A DNA stretch of 64,000 nt, taken from assembly GCA_037576195.1 (NCBI GenBank), contig CM075104.1, positions 16,694,211 through 16,758,210 of the forward strand, read 5' to 3'. This DNA comes from Phytoseiulus persimilis. Lineage: Eukaryota > Arthropoda > Arachnida > Mesostigmata > Phytoseiidae. A program made the position numbers and the translations under genes. This document shows positions 27,101 to 40,216 of the stretch, piece by piece; position 1 is the first letter of the stretch, and the number at the start of each line of letters is the position of its first letter. The notes below the pieces were generated by a model. That model was not told the origin of the DNA. It searched no databases and saw only the letters and a program-made list of their open reading frames with translations.

Positions 27101-30100
27101 AGCGAGAAGACGAAAATCGAAAGTTTCGCCCGCTCGAGTTACGGACTGATAGACTCGGAATGAGTCACCCCTAGTAACACCTGGAGCGTCGGTCGACCGA
27201 CTGGGAGCAGGTTCTCCATCGCTCGCGGCCTTGGCATGCAGTCAGAGTTTCAGTCACGTCTTGGAGTTCGGTGTCTCATGCCGAGGATATTTTAGAGCGG
27301 CGGCGTAATCTCCTGAATCCTGGCGTAGAATTCGGTCTTATCGACTTCCCAGCCGGTGCGTGCAGCACAAAACTTGCGCGATCGACCGGGACAATCCATT
27401 ATCTCCTCGGACGGAGTGTTGGAAATATTGAACATCGGCTTTTTCAGACGTTGTTTCGATTCAAACATACCTTTTCAAGAAGTCGGCATATTCAGCTTGG
27501 CGGGTCAAACCGCTCCTCATCATAATGGTCTGGAAACATTGTCGCTCAATCGCCCACAATTTGCAGTCTTCAACAGCTAGAGGGACCGGGAGAGTAATAG
27601 AATTTACGAACGTTTAGAACTTGCGTCGGTTTTTGAGCCCATCCCCGTAATGATCCAAGGCAAGGACCGGCTACTAGGAGAAAATGGGTTCGGCGAGGCG
27701 CTCTCCTCGAAGGTTCAATAGAAAACGAATCTGACAACAACCTAAGGCGAGCGAAATTTATGGCATACCTTTGACAGTCGCGGTCCGAGTACAGTTATAG
27801 AGAATCGCAAGCTCTCCGAAAAGCTGTAGAAAAAAATCATTAATTGAGTGAAACTCGAACGACGAAACTGAACGATAATCCAGACGAAGTTAGAATACGA
27901 ACCTTGCCAACTCCCATGTGACTTAAAAACCGGCCCTCTTTCGTCACTTCAAGTCGTCCCTCTGGAAAAAGAAATCCTCAGTGATTTCCCTTGGAGTTTC
28001 ATTCGCACAATAAGATCGTCGGAGCTCGAAAGGTCATCCGATGTCAGAAATTCAGTGGCAGGAACCAGAGAAAGGTTCATGGCAACCGACGTTCCATATG
28101 CAACATCACAGCTACACCCGGAGCCGAGAAAGTCCTTCGAGGCGGTCCCAGTCCGGAAGTTGGACCGAATTCCTCGAACTCGATGCGAGTGAGATTTTGC
28201 CGAACTACACTCAACCTGTCCCTGACAAATTGGTCGCCGCAGTGTCGGTATAGCCGGACGGCTTCATCGGTATGTGCGTCCATTTTTCTTGGTCACCCGG
28301 ATGTTCGATCCTCGGAGATCCACTCTTTGACACGCAACGAACCGGGAAAATTCGGGAGGAGCTCCGTTCGCGTCTTGTTCACAGCTGTATTCATAGAAAC
28401 CGATCCGAAAACGAATCTTGTGCTCCTGAGAAGCTCACACCGACGCGTGAAAGAAATCACATCGCGAGGGTTGACAACGACGCTAACCACCTGCCTAATG
28501 ACCACTTCGGTCGGTCAAAGAGAGCGGATGATCCCTCTGCTTGGATACAGTAGTCCCTCCCGCATGGGTGACAACATCAACCGGACTGGTTTTCCTCGCA
28601 AAACATTTCACGGCCGGACTAAAGGCTCACATTGTCGTCAAACTGGACTCTGCCAAAGTCCAGGACTGTCGGCACTCGACACAGTGATCAAGCGAGCTGC
28701 AGCATCCAGCCGCCGAATTACAGAACATTTCGTCAGCTGTCAAGTCGATTTTTCGGGAAGACTGTATCTAAAACGATCCCTGGCAGTCGAGTGCACTCCG
28801 AGTGCATTTTGGGTGGCTGCGTAGGCGCTTTCGGGAAGCTACCTATATATGCTGACTTGTGGGCGAATCGAACTCGGCAAGCAGCGACGAATTTGACCAA
28901 GTCAAACCGGATTATATGAGATGAGACGTTTTCGGGTGAACCCTTGCTCGAGAAACCCAGCCCAGAGCGGAAAATCGGAAGGAAGCAAGAGAGCTTCGGG
29001 GATCCGGAACCAACCTCTTCAAGTCGGAGACCGCATGACCCACGCGCCGATTAATCCCGCTGGGAGCGAGAGAGCGCGCATCCCCATACGAAACTGCCAT
29101 CGGGCTCATTTCTCCCTGTTTTCCTTTAGTTTTCTCGCGGATTCAATCATGTCGCGTGCAATCCCGGGCACATTGAACTCAGCCACAAATGCTCGAAAAC
29201 AAAGACCATGCCATTCGTTACATCATTGGGGTCTGGAGCATCGGGTGTGAATCTGCACCGAAACTCAGCAACGTTTGAGATCAGAGCCGCTTCCCTTGAT
29301 TCCATGATCGCCGTTGATATGACCGCGGAAGAAGTCATGTTGATCTGTATGCCCGAGTTACGAAAAAGATGCTTCGCACTAGTTTTCTTCCCGATTCCCC
29401 ACCTACACACTCGAGCGAGGACTGATACCATTCCGTCACCTCGAATGATTCCGTTTCGGTCCCAAGAGCGAATCGCTGTTTCCTGTCAACGTAAACATGT
29501 CGGTCTTTCCCGAATCCTCCAGCGGTTCACAAATCAAGTGATTTCCCTCGAGTGACGGTTACCGATTCTTTCGTCAGCGGGAGCAACCGTGCTTTGGACT
29601 TTGGTTTCGATCGTAGGGCAAGCAGCGACTGGGACCAAGAAATTCTTTCCGGATCTCTTATCACTAACCTTGGATGACATAAACAACACTCCCAGCGTCA
29701 CCTTCCTTGATGATGAGTTGATCTGCGAATCGAAGGGAATTTATTAAATCAAATGCGATCCCACGAGAGTAAGCTTGGACAGGGATGGAACTCGAATTCC
29801 ACTTCTCGTTTTGAAATTCCCCATTACTCAGCGAATCGGAATCCGTCATATCGGAACCATGGAACGCTGCCTCTATTCAAACCAGTGACTTTGTTCAGCG
29901 GAACGGATCTTTTTCTTCCAAATGGAATTGAGCTCGAGGAGTTCGCAACTCGCGGCTGACTTGGTAGGAGGGGACCGACTCGAGTTCCATGGAGATATTC
30001 CCTTAAAGACACCGCTCCTCCCTTCTCGAGGCATACGGTTGTGCTGAAGAAATTCCCGTTCGGGAGCGCGCAATGAGATCGCTACGTATGTCAAGATGAC

Positions 30101-31493
30101 AAGACATCTCAGATAGATTAGACAACGGAGCGGCGAGTCCGCTTTTTCTATTTTTAGCGAAGAGCACCGATCCAGCGCGATTGGTCGGTCTCCGTCGAGA
30201 ATTGCTGGTGTAAAGCACTCCGCTCGATTCTTTGCGTATAGGAACCAACTCTCAAAGGACGAAAGGAGATACACTCGAAAGAACTGTCAGCAGTCCGATC
30301 GACAAGGGAGCCCGAATCAGGGAGTCCGATATCTGCAGAAAACATTCCTGACACGTTTCTGCTCTACGTGCCGCTTCTGCAGGCAGAAACGTTTCGCAGC
30401 TGGAAGCCCCATCGACGGGGTTTTAGCCGCAAACTCCCAATCTTGTGTTCCTCCGTGACTCAGACTCCTCATTGTAAACGCTGGCTTCTCGATTGGAACA
30501 TTGAGCGTTCAGCGAGTGGCGCAACACTAACCTTTAGGGTATTGGCAGGGGGACATGCAGTCGGTAATCTGCTCAATCTGAGCTGTGTCCAAATTCTTCA
30601 TAAAATCATTCTCGAGTATGGCGTTCTGAATCAGATCACGTACTCTGAAAACGCGGCAACAAAAATCAAGGCGACCATCGTGGAACAGCGGTGGACAACG
30701 GAACACCGATCACACATGTTAGGCGTGAAGGAACATCCTCTCAGATCAGTTCAGACACTTACTCTTTGCTCTTCGGATGTTTTTGAAACGTAACATTGAT
30801 GTCTGCGACAGATATCACGCTTTGAGGCTCCGCCGAAATACCCTGTTGACGTTTTCGTTGGCGGCGAGAGTATCTGAAAACCACAAAGTCCGGAAATGCA
30901 CCGAGGAGAGAGCCCTCCGTCTAACTACGCTGTATATGAGTCGAGCTCGTCGAGACAACGCAGCACAATCAATGAACCGAGAATGTTGAAGTCGGCAGCG
31001 AAGCTGTGCTCACCTCCTCGAGTAAGGTATCAGTACACTCTGGTATTTGTCGAGCTGCGAACGCAGATCCTGGATTTCCTTCCTGCTCTGTTGCAGTAAC
31101 AATTGCAGATCCTGTTGATACGGTGTTCGGAATGAGTCAGGATCAGTCGGAGGAGGGGAGACTTACGCGAGCGCACGACAAGTGTTTTCCGAAAGGATGA
31201 CATAGCGCGCTATGCTTGTGATGCGGGCGACACATGTACGCCTTGCCGATTCATCTCATATGTATGAATTCGGCGCACCACTAGGCTCGTATCTTAGTTC
31301 GGGAGGGAATCGGCTCCTTTCACAATGAACAGCTCCAGGAACGACGGAATTAGGAGCGGAAATTCTCGAAACTTGACCGACTCACCGCAATCTGCTGCTG
31401 CTGTCTCTGGATTATGGCGAGCGGATCCCCTGCGGCTCCCTGGTCCATCAGGTTGGGAGGAACCGGTGAGTGTTCGGGCTCGGAAATATCCAT
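24112..31493 (-). CDS. for: cGMP-dependent protein kinase (PKG, foraging/PRKG1 type), complete
   Basis: Cytosolic Ser/Thr kinase activated by cGMP. Coding exons (minus): 31386-31493, 31014-31111, 30763-30873, 30532-30644, 29669-29722, 27903-27961, 27769-27823, 27471-27576, 26936-27070, 26232-26311, 25349-25602, 24841-25218, 24611-24728, 24112-24512; they sum to 2070 nt, 689 residues plus TGA, close to the 671-686 of vertebrate PRKG1. Order: N-terminal leucine zipper (about 37-65, [12 protein letters not shown]); autoinhibitory segment [11 protein letters not shown] (about 75-85); cyclic-nucleotide site A (FGELAILYN, Arg194); site B ([14 protein letters not shown], Arg317); kinase domain with IGVGGFGR (384-391), Lys408, YRDLKPEN (Asp502), DFG (520-522) and T-loop [10 protein letters not shown] (Thr535); AGC-type C-tail ending GWDADF. 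The start is the ATG opening MDISEPE just before the zipper. All splice sites are GT-AG. Alternative N-terminal exons, as in Drosophila foraging, could lie upstream. Confidence 0.97.
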
Positions 31494-34400
31494 TGTTTGA
31501 CCACGGCTCTCTGACTTCAGCGGCACTGGAAACTGATGGATCGTTCCATTACTGATCCGACACTACGAGGTGAGTGAGAAACTATGACACTTGCATGGGG
31601 ACACGTGGCTTGTCAAGCTAGAGCGAAGAGGAGACGCCGAACCCTCCACTGAGACATGCTCTTCACACACAAGACACGGGGAGCCTAACCCTTCCAACAC
31701 TAGAAGGAATATTCACCGAATCCTCCACCGAGCTCAGCGCAAAAGCCTCGTGAACCACTGAATCGCAGTCTCTGGTATATTCCACAGTAGATGTTGCTCC
31801 GATGAGGTTCAAGGACCAAGTGCCCCGGACAGCTGAGCGGTGGTCTTTTTATTTGAGTGTTCCGACCGTATCCGCATGTTCCGATCTTAACTTCCACCTC
31901 CATGCCCTCACTCATTTACCCCCTGACGTAATCATGAAACACAATGACCGATATCTTGTGTGGCTCCCCTATCACCGCTCTTATCCTTCCCAACACTATC
32001 GATTGCTTCGACAACATGCTTCTGTTCAACGAACCACGGGGCTGAGAACCCATGAAAATGATTGTTAGTCAACGAGGTGATATCATTGAAACCGAGTTTA
32101 TCGCCGACATGCCCGCATGTCTCAATCGATGCAAAAGATCATTGCTCTCTCTCTCTTCCTCGGTGTTGATTGCTCGGAGGCTGTTGATTTGGACACGCTC
32201 TAGACAAAATATTTCGTCGCCGAACTCGAGGAACTGCTGAGTGGGCGAAACAACATCTCTCCGCGTCCTCGTCGCTTAGCTGTTCTACAACAGCTGATTA
32301 TGGGTTTGACATTAACCTTTTCACGAGCGACCGCGAAACCATGATTCTCACGCGGATTCCGTCTTGCGTCTTTCTAAGCCGCGTCGCTTTCCTTCCTCGT
32401 TCACTTTCATCTCGTCTGGCCCGTCATGGAGATAAACGCGAGAATTCGGCGATCGACCAACCCTCCCTCGTCCCTGGAGCTCCCGAGTTCCGGCGAAGCA
32501 CCGAAATGATAAGAGCGGCGTGGGGAGAGGTCGAGCCCTCGACTCGACTCTGAAAGCCCATCTCATCGTTGTCGGACCGGTTCACATCTCGAATGAGGCG
32601 CCCGGGAGCTCGCGAATTCGGGGTTCCGTCCGCAACCATTTGATAGCGTGCTGCGAACGACGTAGAGGGGAGCGGTATTTCGCCAACAGATAGATTCTGA
32701 CGCGCTGCGCTCACAATCCCACACGTTCTCGGAAACCTTATCCAAGCTATCAGCATCATGCCGACTCGAAATAGCAGGCTAGCTAACGTAATCTTCTAAT
32801 TTGGGCTCAAGCACGTTACAAAGTCCATGTGGCGGAGCCGGTCTGGGCGAACTTGAGCATATTCTTTCCGTTGCGCCTCGAGTGAAGCGAAAAATCAGAC
32901 CGCGTTCAGCCTGGAACTACGCTAAGACTCCTCGTTACTCACGCGGTCCGATGTCCACAGCAGTCTGGTTGACTATGAGGCGCCTACGCCGGCCGAAGCT
33001 CGAGCATACGGCTTCTGCAATCAGCGAGAAAAGAAGGAAAACGGCATAAATAGGCGAAATGAATGACTGGATCGTTGTTATTCTTCCTGGCGTTTTTCTC
33101 TCTCTCTCTCTCGCTGGCAAAAGACAAAACCTAGATTGGACTGAAAGGTTTCGGGCTCCCCCGCGAACAGTGGTTGACGTCATCTACATAGACTGATTCC
33201 AGACGCTGGCGCGCACATCCACTCTCCCAAAAGCTCAAGGAAGTTGAGCCCCGAAATCCGGTGAGAACTGAGGAGTCGATGGGACGGAATCGAAGGCGAA
33301 CTCATGTCCTCCAGATAAAATGTAAGACTCCCATCACATGGCGTCTCCGCAGAATCGGGTGCCGAAAACTCATCATAGTGATGAGTTTCATCATAGTCAT
33401 TAGAGAGTTCGTCTCGAATCAAGCAACCAAGCACTCATGCGGGGAAAACGTACGGCAAAGCACAACCAAGAATCCAACCATTCCGAGATTCGTACTAGCT
33501 TCAGAACGTTCGCTGTTGGTTTTTGCGCACTTCCAGAGGCGCGGATTCCAGAACATGCAGAGGGACATACAATCGAAAGGGATTCCACAGGAGTACGAAG
33601 CTAACTCAAGGCTCAGTGCACAACGAGGGGCTTTGGGCTCTCCAACGACCGGGGCTGGCTCCAGGGTCGCTGGTGGCAGACAGATTGATGTATTGACGGG
33701 ACACGAACGACTTATCGTCACGAAAACAGAAATTTATTCCAAGCTACTGGCGATCATGGTGATTTGCATCATTACTCGACTTTCTCGTGAGTATTCGGCG
33801 CGGGAGTATCCGTCTGGATGAAAGTCATTTGTTTCCTCGGGTGGACTGTCCTCGACGGTGAACACAACAGGTTTCATCGGAAGGGAAACTTCTTTGCCGG
33901 TAGCGAAAGTCGTCACACGCGTTGTCACTCAACGGAGCATGAGCGCACGGCCGACTGACGCGGAAAATGAAGCGGGAGACGATTCATCGGACGTCTCAGA
34001 AGTCATATAACGGTCAGGAGACTGTGATCACCCTCAGTAGATGGCTGACTGGTTGGATTGATAGCTGGTCGGCTATCGAGCCGGCTGGCTGGCTGGCTGC
34101 CTGGTTGTTTCATCCTATCGGAGCGGTTATGACGATGGTCGCTGCATGGTGTCCTCGGTAGGCGAACCGCAATCACCGGAAATCGGCGGTAAATAATTCC
34201 GATCACTGCGCTCAATGACGCGACACTTAGCAGGGACGCAGCGGTGGGTAAACATTCGCTCTTCCTTTCTGTCGAACGTCGGATCGGCCTGTTTGACTGA
34301 ACGCTCCCAGTCTGACTAGTCAACTGTCCTCGTGTTTCTCTCGGACTTTTTCGGTTTGCTCTTTCCAGCGGACAAGTAACGGTCAATGAAGCACTCGAAA

Positions 34401-36392
34401 CTCCCTCCCCCTCCCCAGCTGACCACTAGGAGAAACCTATTTTTTCCTTTATCAACATTCAAATTCTTTCGCCACCTCGCGGGTGTTCTCTGGTCGACAA
34501 ACGCAATTTTCAGCATCAGTATCGCATAGAAACCGAATTCCAAGCGGATAGATTCGTTTGGTAAGCGCTTTGCACCAACCGTTGTTTACCACTGGTTGGA
34601 GACAAGCTGAGCAGTCTACAGCAACAACAGCAGCAGCGGCAGCGGTCGTAACACAGACCGCTATAGAGAACAGACCAACGAAATCGCAATCGCGATGTCA
34701 TTTGAAGGTACGGTCTGATTATTGGATGCAAAGTCGATGCAGATTGTTCGTGGAGATGACGGGGCAGGAGTTCTATTCGAATCGATACGTGTGGAGCCAA
34801 CGCTACAGCGCTCTGAGTCGCGGAAAAATTTGCCACCGATCTCGGTCGGCCGGGGGCACTTCTTCTCGGGGATCGTAACGCTTAAGACGCTCGTCCAGCG
34901 AGCTGAGAACGTTTGCCAGTCAGGAATCTCTTCCAGCGCAACACAGAAAGACAGGACACACGGAGCGATCGACGACAGACAAGCAGCCAGACAGGATACG
35001 ATCTCCAGGCAGTAGATGCCTCGCGGACTTTGCTCCGCAAGTTGCTCAAGTCGTTCGTCTGGATCACTGAGCGCACCTCTAGCGAGAGCTCGCGGGCGAT
35101 CCGATCGATCAGACGATCGGTCAGTCGCTGGGTCAATCAGTTCAACCGGGAAACGGGTCGAGCAATCGACCACCAGTCACGCACTCACTCACACCGATCT
35201 GAAGACTCTCTCTGAAGAAACTCTCATCAAGCAACGAAAAACAGCTTCGACTTACTAGAGCCCAGTCGGCCCCGCTTTCGGCACTTCTTGATGCACTTCA
35301 CAAACTTTTATCACTTCTCGCTCCTGTTGATTGTCCCCAGGGCCACATTTCTCTGGCTGTCCGTCGAGTCACTAATCCGCAGAAACCTACGTCCGCCGGT
35401 TAGCGCCGTCGGGTTTCGGAGAGAGTTGGCCAGAAGAAGAGCCATGAAAAATATCAACTCTCCACAGTCACCCGGATGGACTCTGGACGACCGAGCTGCG
35501 ATCGACCTACCGGCCGGCCGGTCGACCGACTGGCTCTTTCCGATAGACTGCAGGAAGTTGGGCTCCCTACGAATCCGGGAACCAGAACGTCTAGGATGAA
35601 CTCACTGAACGATCAGTTCATCAGGAATGAAACGATCGACGCTCAGAAGAAGCTGAAACAGCCCACTAGACAGGCTGGCAGGCAGTCAGTTGGTTTGGCT
35701 GGATGTGCGCTCTCGCGTGTGAGTGTGTGTGTCTGTGTGTAAATTGTGCCAAAAGCGCCACAGCGTTCAATAAGAGAGGAGAACGGCTTCTCGACATGGT
35801 ACTGTCGCCGAACGACGGCGGCAACGACTGCCTCCTGTCTGCTTGCTTGCCTTCCTTCCAAGCCGCTCGAGTTATTTTTGGAATACCGTGGCGGAGCGAC
35901 ACTGAAAACACCGTCAATAGATACCGCGCGCTAAGGACACTCCAAGAACAAAACAGACTCCTTTGCATAGTACTCAGGTCATTTGTTGGCGATTCGGAAA
36001 TCTAGCCACAGGGCCCTCGAAATCATCCTCCGCAGGTCCAACGTGGGCGGGAAACCTTCAAATGTTACCGCTGCAAATCAGATCTGAGCCGATGGTCTGC
36101 GCTGGTCGTTGGCTGTTCGAAACGGCATCAGGAGCTTGCTTTCTGTATTCAATTTGTGAACAATTTGTGCTCCTCAGCTCCTGGAGTAAGACAGAGTCTG
36201 AGAGCATATGTTGTCAACGGGAATTCGTATAGAGTCTCCAGTTGCAGACCTCCGACAACAGCCGCCACTGACTGGCCCTCCGATAATTTCTCTCCATGCT
36301 CGCTCCAGTTTCGGGACTACGATTCGCACTTCCATTTAGAAAAAACACTGTTTTCCAGAGCATAAGAATGATGATTCCAACGTTGAGTTTAT
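31494..36392. other. Gene-poor stretch upstream of the kinase
   Basis: This holds the kinase promoter and probably untranslated exons. Two minus-strand ORFs at 33180-33434 and 33734-33928 are acidic and look more coding-like than their surroundings, but match nothing recognised. Simple repeats: (TC)n at about 33097-33112, a TGGC-type repeat at about 34084-34099, CAG/CAA-rich 34619-34643, and GT-rich 35717-35740. No RNA gene was seen. Confidence 0.5.
33734..33928 (-). CDS. Hypothetical acidic ORF upstream of the kinase (possible alternative first exon)
   Basis: Not recognised. From an internal ATG the product begins MKPVVFTVEDSPPEE and is Pro/Glu/Asp-rich. A possible weak donor (GTAATG) follows codons for RESR. 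It lies on the same strand as the kinase, about 2.3 kb upstream of the kinase ATG. It could be an alternative N-terminal exon, a separate small gene or chance. No transcript evidence is available. Confidence 0.2.
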   Translation of the reverse strand: MTTRVTTFATGKEVSLPMKPVVFTVEDSPPEETNDFHPDGYSRAEYSRESRVMMQITMIASSLE

Positions 36393-36393
36393 T
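36388..36393 (-). terminator. Polyadenylation signal of PSMB7, overlapping the stop codon
   Basis: On the minus strand the reading is GATATTTGAATAAAC, so AATAAA begins with the last base of the TGA stop. Cleavage normally follows 10-30 bases later, which would leave a very short 3' UTR. Confidence 0.6.
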
Positions 36394-38448
36394 CAAATAT
36401 CCATCGGTTCCTCTTCTCCAGACACGGAACGAACCTCCTCTTTCTCGACTTCATACGAGATCATCTGCAAACAAGGTCAGACACGAGCTTGATATCAATC
36501 GGCCTGGTGTGCTTGAAACGGAAAGAGAGAGGAAAACACAATCACTCACTGTGGTCGAGAGGATCGAAGTGGTCCCTTTGGGGAAGACGTAACTGCCTGC
36601 ACGTTGGCCCTTCTCGCACGTTCTGTCGAAAGCAGGGATTTTCTCGTGGCCTTTTTTCGTCAACACGACGAGATTCACTATACTTCCAGATCCCAAATCA
36701 TTCAGGATCCCAGCAGCAACAGCGTCGCGAACCAAAATTTTGGTAGACTCCAAATCTGCAGATTTGGAAAAGCTGAAATGTGAGCTTCGCACCGACGCAG
36801 AGCGAATTCGCCTCGGGTTTTTATTCAGCCATCAGTCATGGAATCGAGAGAAGATCTATCGCCATTCGGTGGCGAGTCCAAATCAATGACTCAGATGCGC
36901 GTTCGGATAAGAGGGCCAGGGATCTCAACGGTGCAGTTGAGAGTTCACCCATATCGACCTCCAACTGAGGCGATTAACTCCGCTGTGAAAGGCTTCCGAA
37001 ACACCGATCGAACTCTACTCACTCATATCGGGCTTCCAGCGAGTCTCCAGAACTGCCATTGCGGCGAGAGACCCTGAGCCCATTGTCAAGTACGGGAGTT
37101 TGTCCACACTTCCGTGGGGAGCGATGCTGTAAAGATGGTTCCCGGAGGGATCACAGCCTCCGAGGATCAGCGCACATCCAACGTGTCCTAAATTCGGATA
37201 GATTCTTAGTGAAGTCCGGAGAAGCCCGCCGATTAAAGGTGGGATCCGATCCAAAGGTGTGGATACTGGAATATTCCCATATTCCCGAGGGCTCCAAGAA
37301 GCATACCTTGATATCTGTACAGATATTGTTTAATGATCCGCGTGACCGAACGCACTCTGATATCGCGACCGCTGTTTAGTTCCAAGAGAGCTATTTGGGC
37401 CTTGATCATTTCCGTGACATGATCGCAATCAGATGCCGTCCCAGCCCCAGCGCAACTGTGGGAAAAATCGGATTTATATCGCCTTTGCCATCCAGAATCG
37501 GAAACGATGTAGGAGAAAACCGAGGGCTCGGCGAGCAGGTGTGAAAAGAATTATGCTCCGCCGTGGATTTCAGTTTTGCCACCAAGAGCAGTGGTTCTTA
37601 GCTTCGCTTTCCTCAACGACGCTCCAACCCGCCGGCTCCGGAGGATCGGTTCCGGCCCCGTTGAGGAACACTTTGTGAGAGGGAGGGGAGGGCCGACAAG
37701 TGTACGTCTCGGCCTGCCACGGATCTGGCTGACATTAGTGCTTGCACTATTCCAATTGGATTCGGACGCAAACTTCCGAGAGACTTAAATAAATCGAGGG
37801 TACTCACAAGATCTTGTTGGACATTTTGTGCAGCTTATCGCAAAATTTGTCGGCGACGACATTGCCCCCGGTGGCCCTTGCATCAGCCCCGAGCACGACG
37901 CCATCTTCGCAGCACACACCTGTTGACAATGGAAGCGAATATACTCGAAGGAGTTCCTCTAAAACATCTTCGAGGCTATTTGAAGACCGCCCAGTCGTCG
38001 AGCATCGATTCGACCAAAATCAATCTGACGGGGGGACATCGCGCATTCAAACGGTGATGTAATGGGCAGCTTAAGATTCCTGTCCCCCAGCACGACGGGG
38101 AGACCGAACGTTTGGATTTCGGGAGTACCGGTGCCCCAATGCCGAGGGGAATCATCAACATAGCATGCAACGATACTCACCTACAATAGTTGTTCCAGTC
38201 TTCACGAAACCTTTGCTTTTGAAACCCCTAGCTTCAAGATTCGCGTTTCTGGAACAGGAACCGAGTTTGAACGTGGAAGCGTAGCGTTCATCAAGGTGTT
38301 AATATCAGGGACTCGATTCCGAAACAATCTCTAGATATGTTGATTGACACTCCGCCGGTCTCTGACTTTTGGACATGCATTATTTGCCTCACCTCTTGCA
38401 GTTTGTAAAGGAGAAACCCCTCCGTGGCAGGTCAGGACAGAGTGACAT
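36393..38448 (-). CDS. PSMB7: 20S proteasome subunit beta-2 (PSMB7), trypsin-like catalytic subunit, complete
   Basis: N-terminal-nucleophile hydrolase of the inner beta ring of the 20S proteasome; it cleaves after basic residues. Coding exons (minus): 38393-38448, 38181-38248, 37808-37919, 37307-37455, 37023-37187, 36550-36755, 36393-36464; total 828 nt, 275 residues plus TGA (human PSMB7 is 277). The start ATG opens [17 protein letters not shown], matching the family's GGFSFDNC segment. The propeptide of 37 residues ends at KTG before TTIVG. In mature numbering Thr1, Asp17 (GADARAT), Lys33 (DKLHKM) and Gly45 (CAGAGT) are all in place, so the enzyme should be active; Gly45 fits the beta-2 S1 pocket. 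Later conserved stretches are [28 protein letters not shown] and [10 protein letters not shown], then a C-terminal arm ending EEEPMDI. All introns are short GT-AG. It has its own promoter side (38449 on); no neighbour shares the function. Confidence 0.98.
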
Positions 38449-39770
38449 GCTTCGTCAAGGCTGGAATTCAAACGCTACCGTCGAAAACTGTATTTTTCCG
38501 GACGAATTCGGCGACACTCAGATGAGTTGCAGAATTGTTGCTGGTCACAGAAATTCGTCTGCTAGGCGGCTCTTCGTGTGTGTGTGTGTATACAATTCGA
38601 GTCGTTGCTCAAGGAGAGCGCGAAATTCGATTTACCCGCTTGTGAGGCTCGCCCCAGGTGTGGTCATTAGTATTCGCAATGCGCACGATCAGGAACCCGA
38701 CCAAACATCGGAAAGCGACGCAGAGAGGGATTCTCCCAATGAGCATCAGCATTGTCGACCCGGACCGCTGGAGTCGGAATCCGAGGATGTGGCTACCGGT
38801 TGGTAATGAGTGAAGATTCGTATTTCCCGGGAAGTTTCGTTCCACGTGCATTCACCGCATCCGGACTGATCTACGAAACCGCAGAGATCTCGTTCATCAG
38901 ACGGCGAAGCGGAATCGAAGACCATCCCGGCTTCCGAGAAGACCGCAGATAACGTTAGAGGTTGATACTTTTCTATCTCATCTGTTCGAGGGCGTTCCTT
39001 GTCGTGGATCCAGTACTCCGAGTCGAATCAATGAATTGAGATGGGGGAAGTCCTGCTGCGCATAACGTTGCAAGGACTTTGAACTCGAAGACGTGAATGA
39101 GAGCCACATCAATAGTTCACTTCTGAATCGGACGATCAGCTGGAGTCTCGTGTCTGCATCGGGAGCCTACGAATCGGCACGGGTAGAATTCACGCGAAGT
39201 CTCTGAACTGTTGCGACATGAAATAATAATCGAAGTCAATGCGAGAGCTTCAGCAGGTTAGAACACAGCTCTCATTCACGCATTGATAGGCGATCTTGTG
39301 GAGGGTTGCTGGTCGAATCCCACTTGAATGACGGGGATCCGTCAAAGTATATCATCTACTCTACATTTTCGATCCGTCTGCCGGGATCATTCGAGTTGCG
39401 CTTCACGAAACTAGGGTTGGTTGGTTCCACGTACGGAAACGTTCTAACCAGGAACCACACGAGTCTGAGGGTTGCTGTTCAACATCTCGAAACAGTTCGC
39501 ATCGTCAACGGGCGAATCTCTTCCGAGATCCTAGTCTGGAATTCCATTCTCGCATGAAGTCCGACGGGACTCAGAGTCCCTGTCGGGCTTCTGCCTCGCT
39601 GCTATCGCATATGCGGTGAGCCGTGCGATACGAACTGGAGCCGGACGCCTCTTGCTTTCTCCGTGATTCATGCCTTATATTTTTGGTTTTCGCGGAAGGA
39701 AAAGGAACTTTGACTTTGGCATTCAGCTCGTTCGAATGAGCGACGTCGTCGACAAAAAATGAGAGTTCCA

Positions 39771-39803
39771 AACTTCCCGCTCAAGTAACGTGAACGGGAA
39801 GTT
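39771..39803. repeat. Short perfect hairpin
   Basis: AACTTCCCG (39771-39779) and CGGGAAGTT (39795-39803) form a 9-bp stem around a 15-base loop containing AAGTAACGTG. No neighbouring gene explains it; it could be chance. Confidence 0.4.
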
Positions 39804-40216
39804 GGTTGGGAAATCGCTGAGTTTGTTTTCCCGGGAGTTGCTCGAGAGAAAAAAATAACCCCGATCCCCAATTCTTGAGCTCCTTGCAGCATTTTTACCA
39901 TATGAATCGGGTTTTTGAAGTGAAAGGAACACGTCAAATGGTTCCTGAGTTCGAGTCCCAATCGCAGTCAGCTAGATAGTATCTCAATCATTTCCGAAAA
40001 AGCGCTCCTGCTGGTATTGTTTTAGTTCGCGCTGCCGGGAGGAGGTGACAAGAGATGCGGGGCGTCGCTATCGGTATGGAAGGAGTCGCGAGACGTAATC
40101 GACATCATTCCGATGACGCAATTCAAGTGGCATATGCATAAATGCCTTTGCGTCGCAATCTCCTTAATTACGGCGCGTAAATTACGTCCGCAACCGAGGC
40201 AAGCTCTGACACATGC

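Noticed and set aside
33261-33821. 186-codon plus-strand ORF with two hydrophobic patches
   Set aside because: The patches are short and basic rather than true membrane helices, and the better codon signal is on the minus strand.
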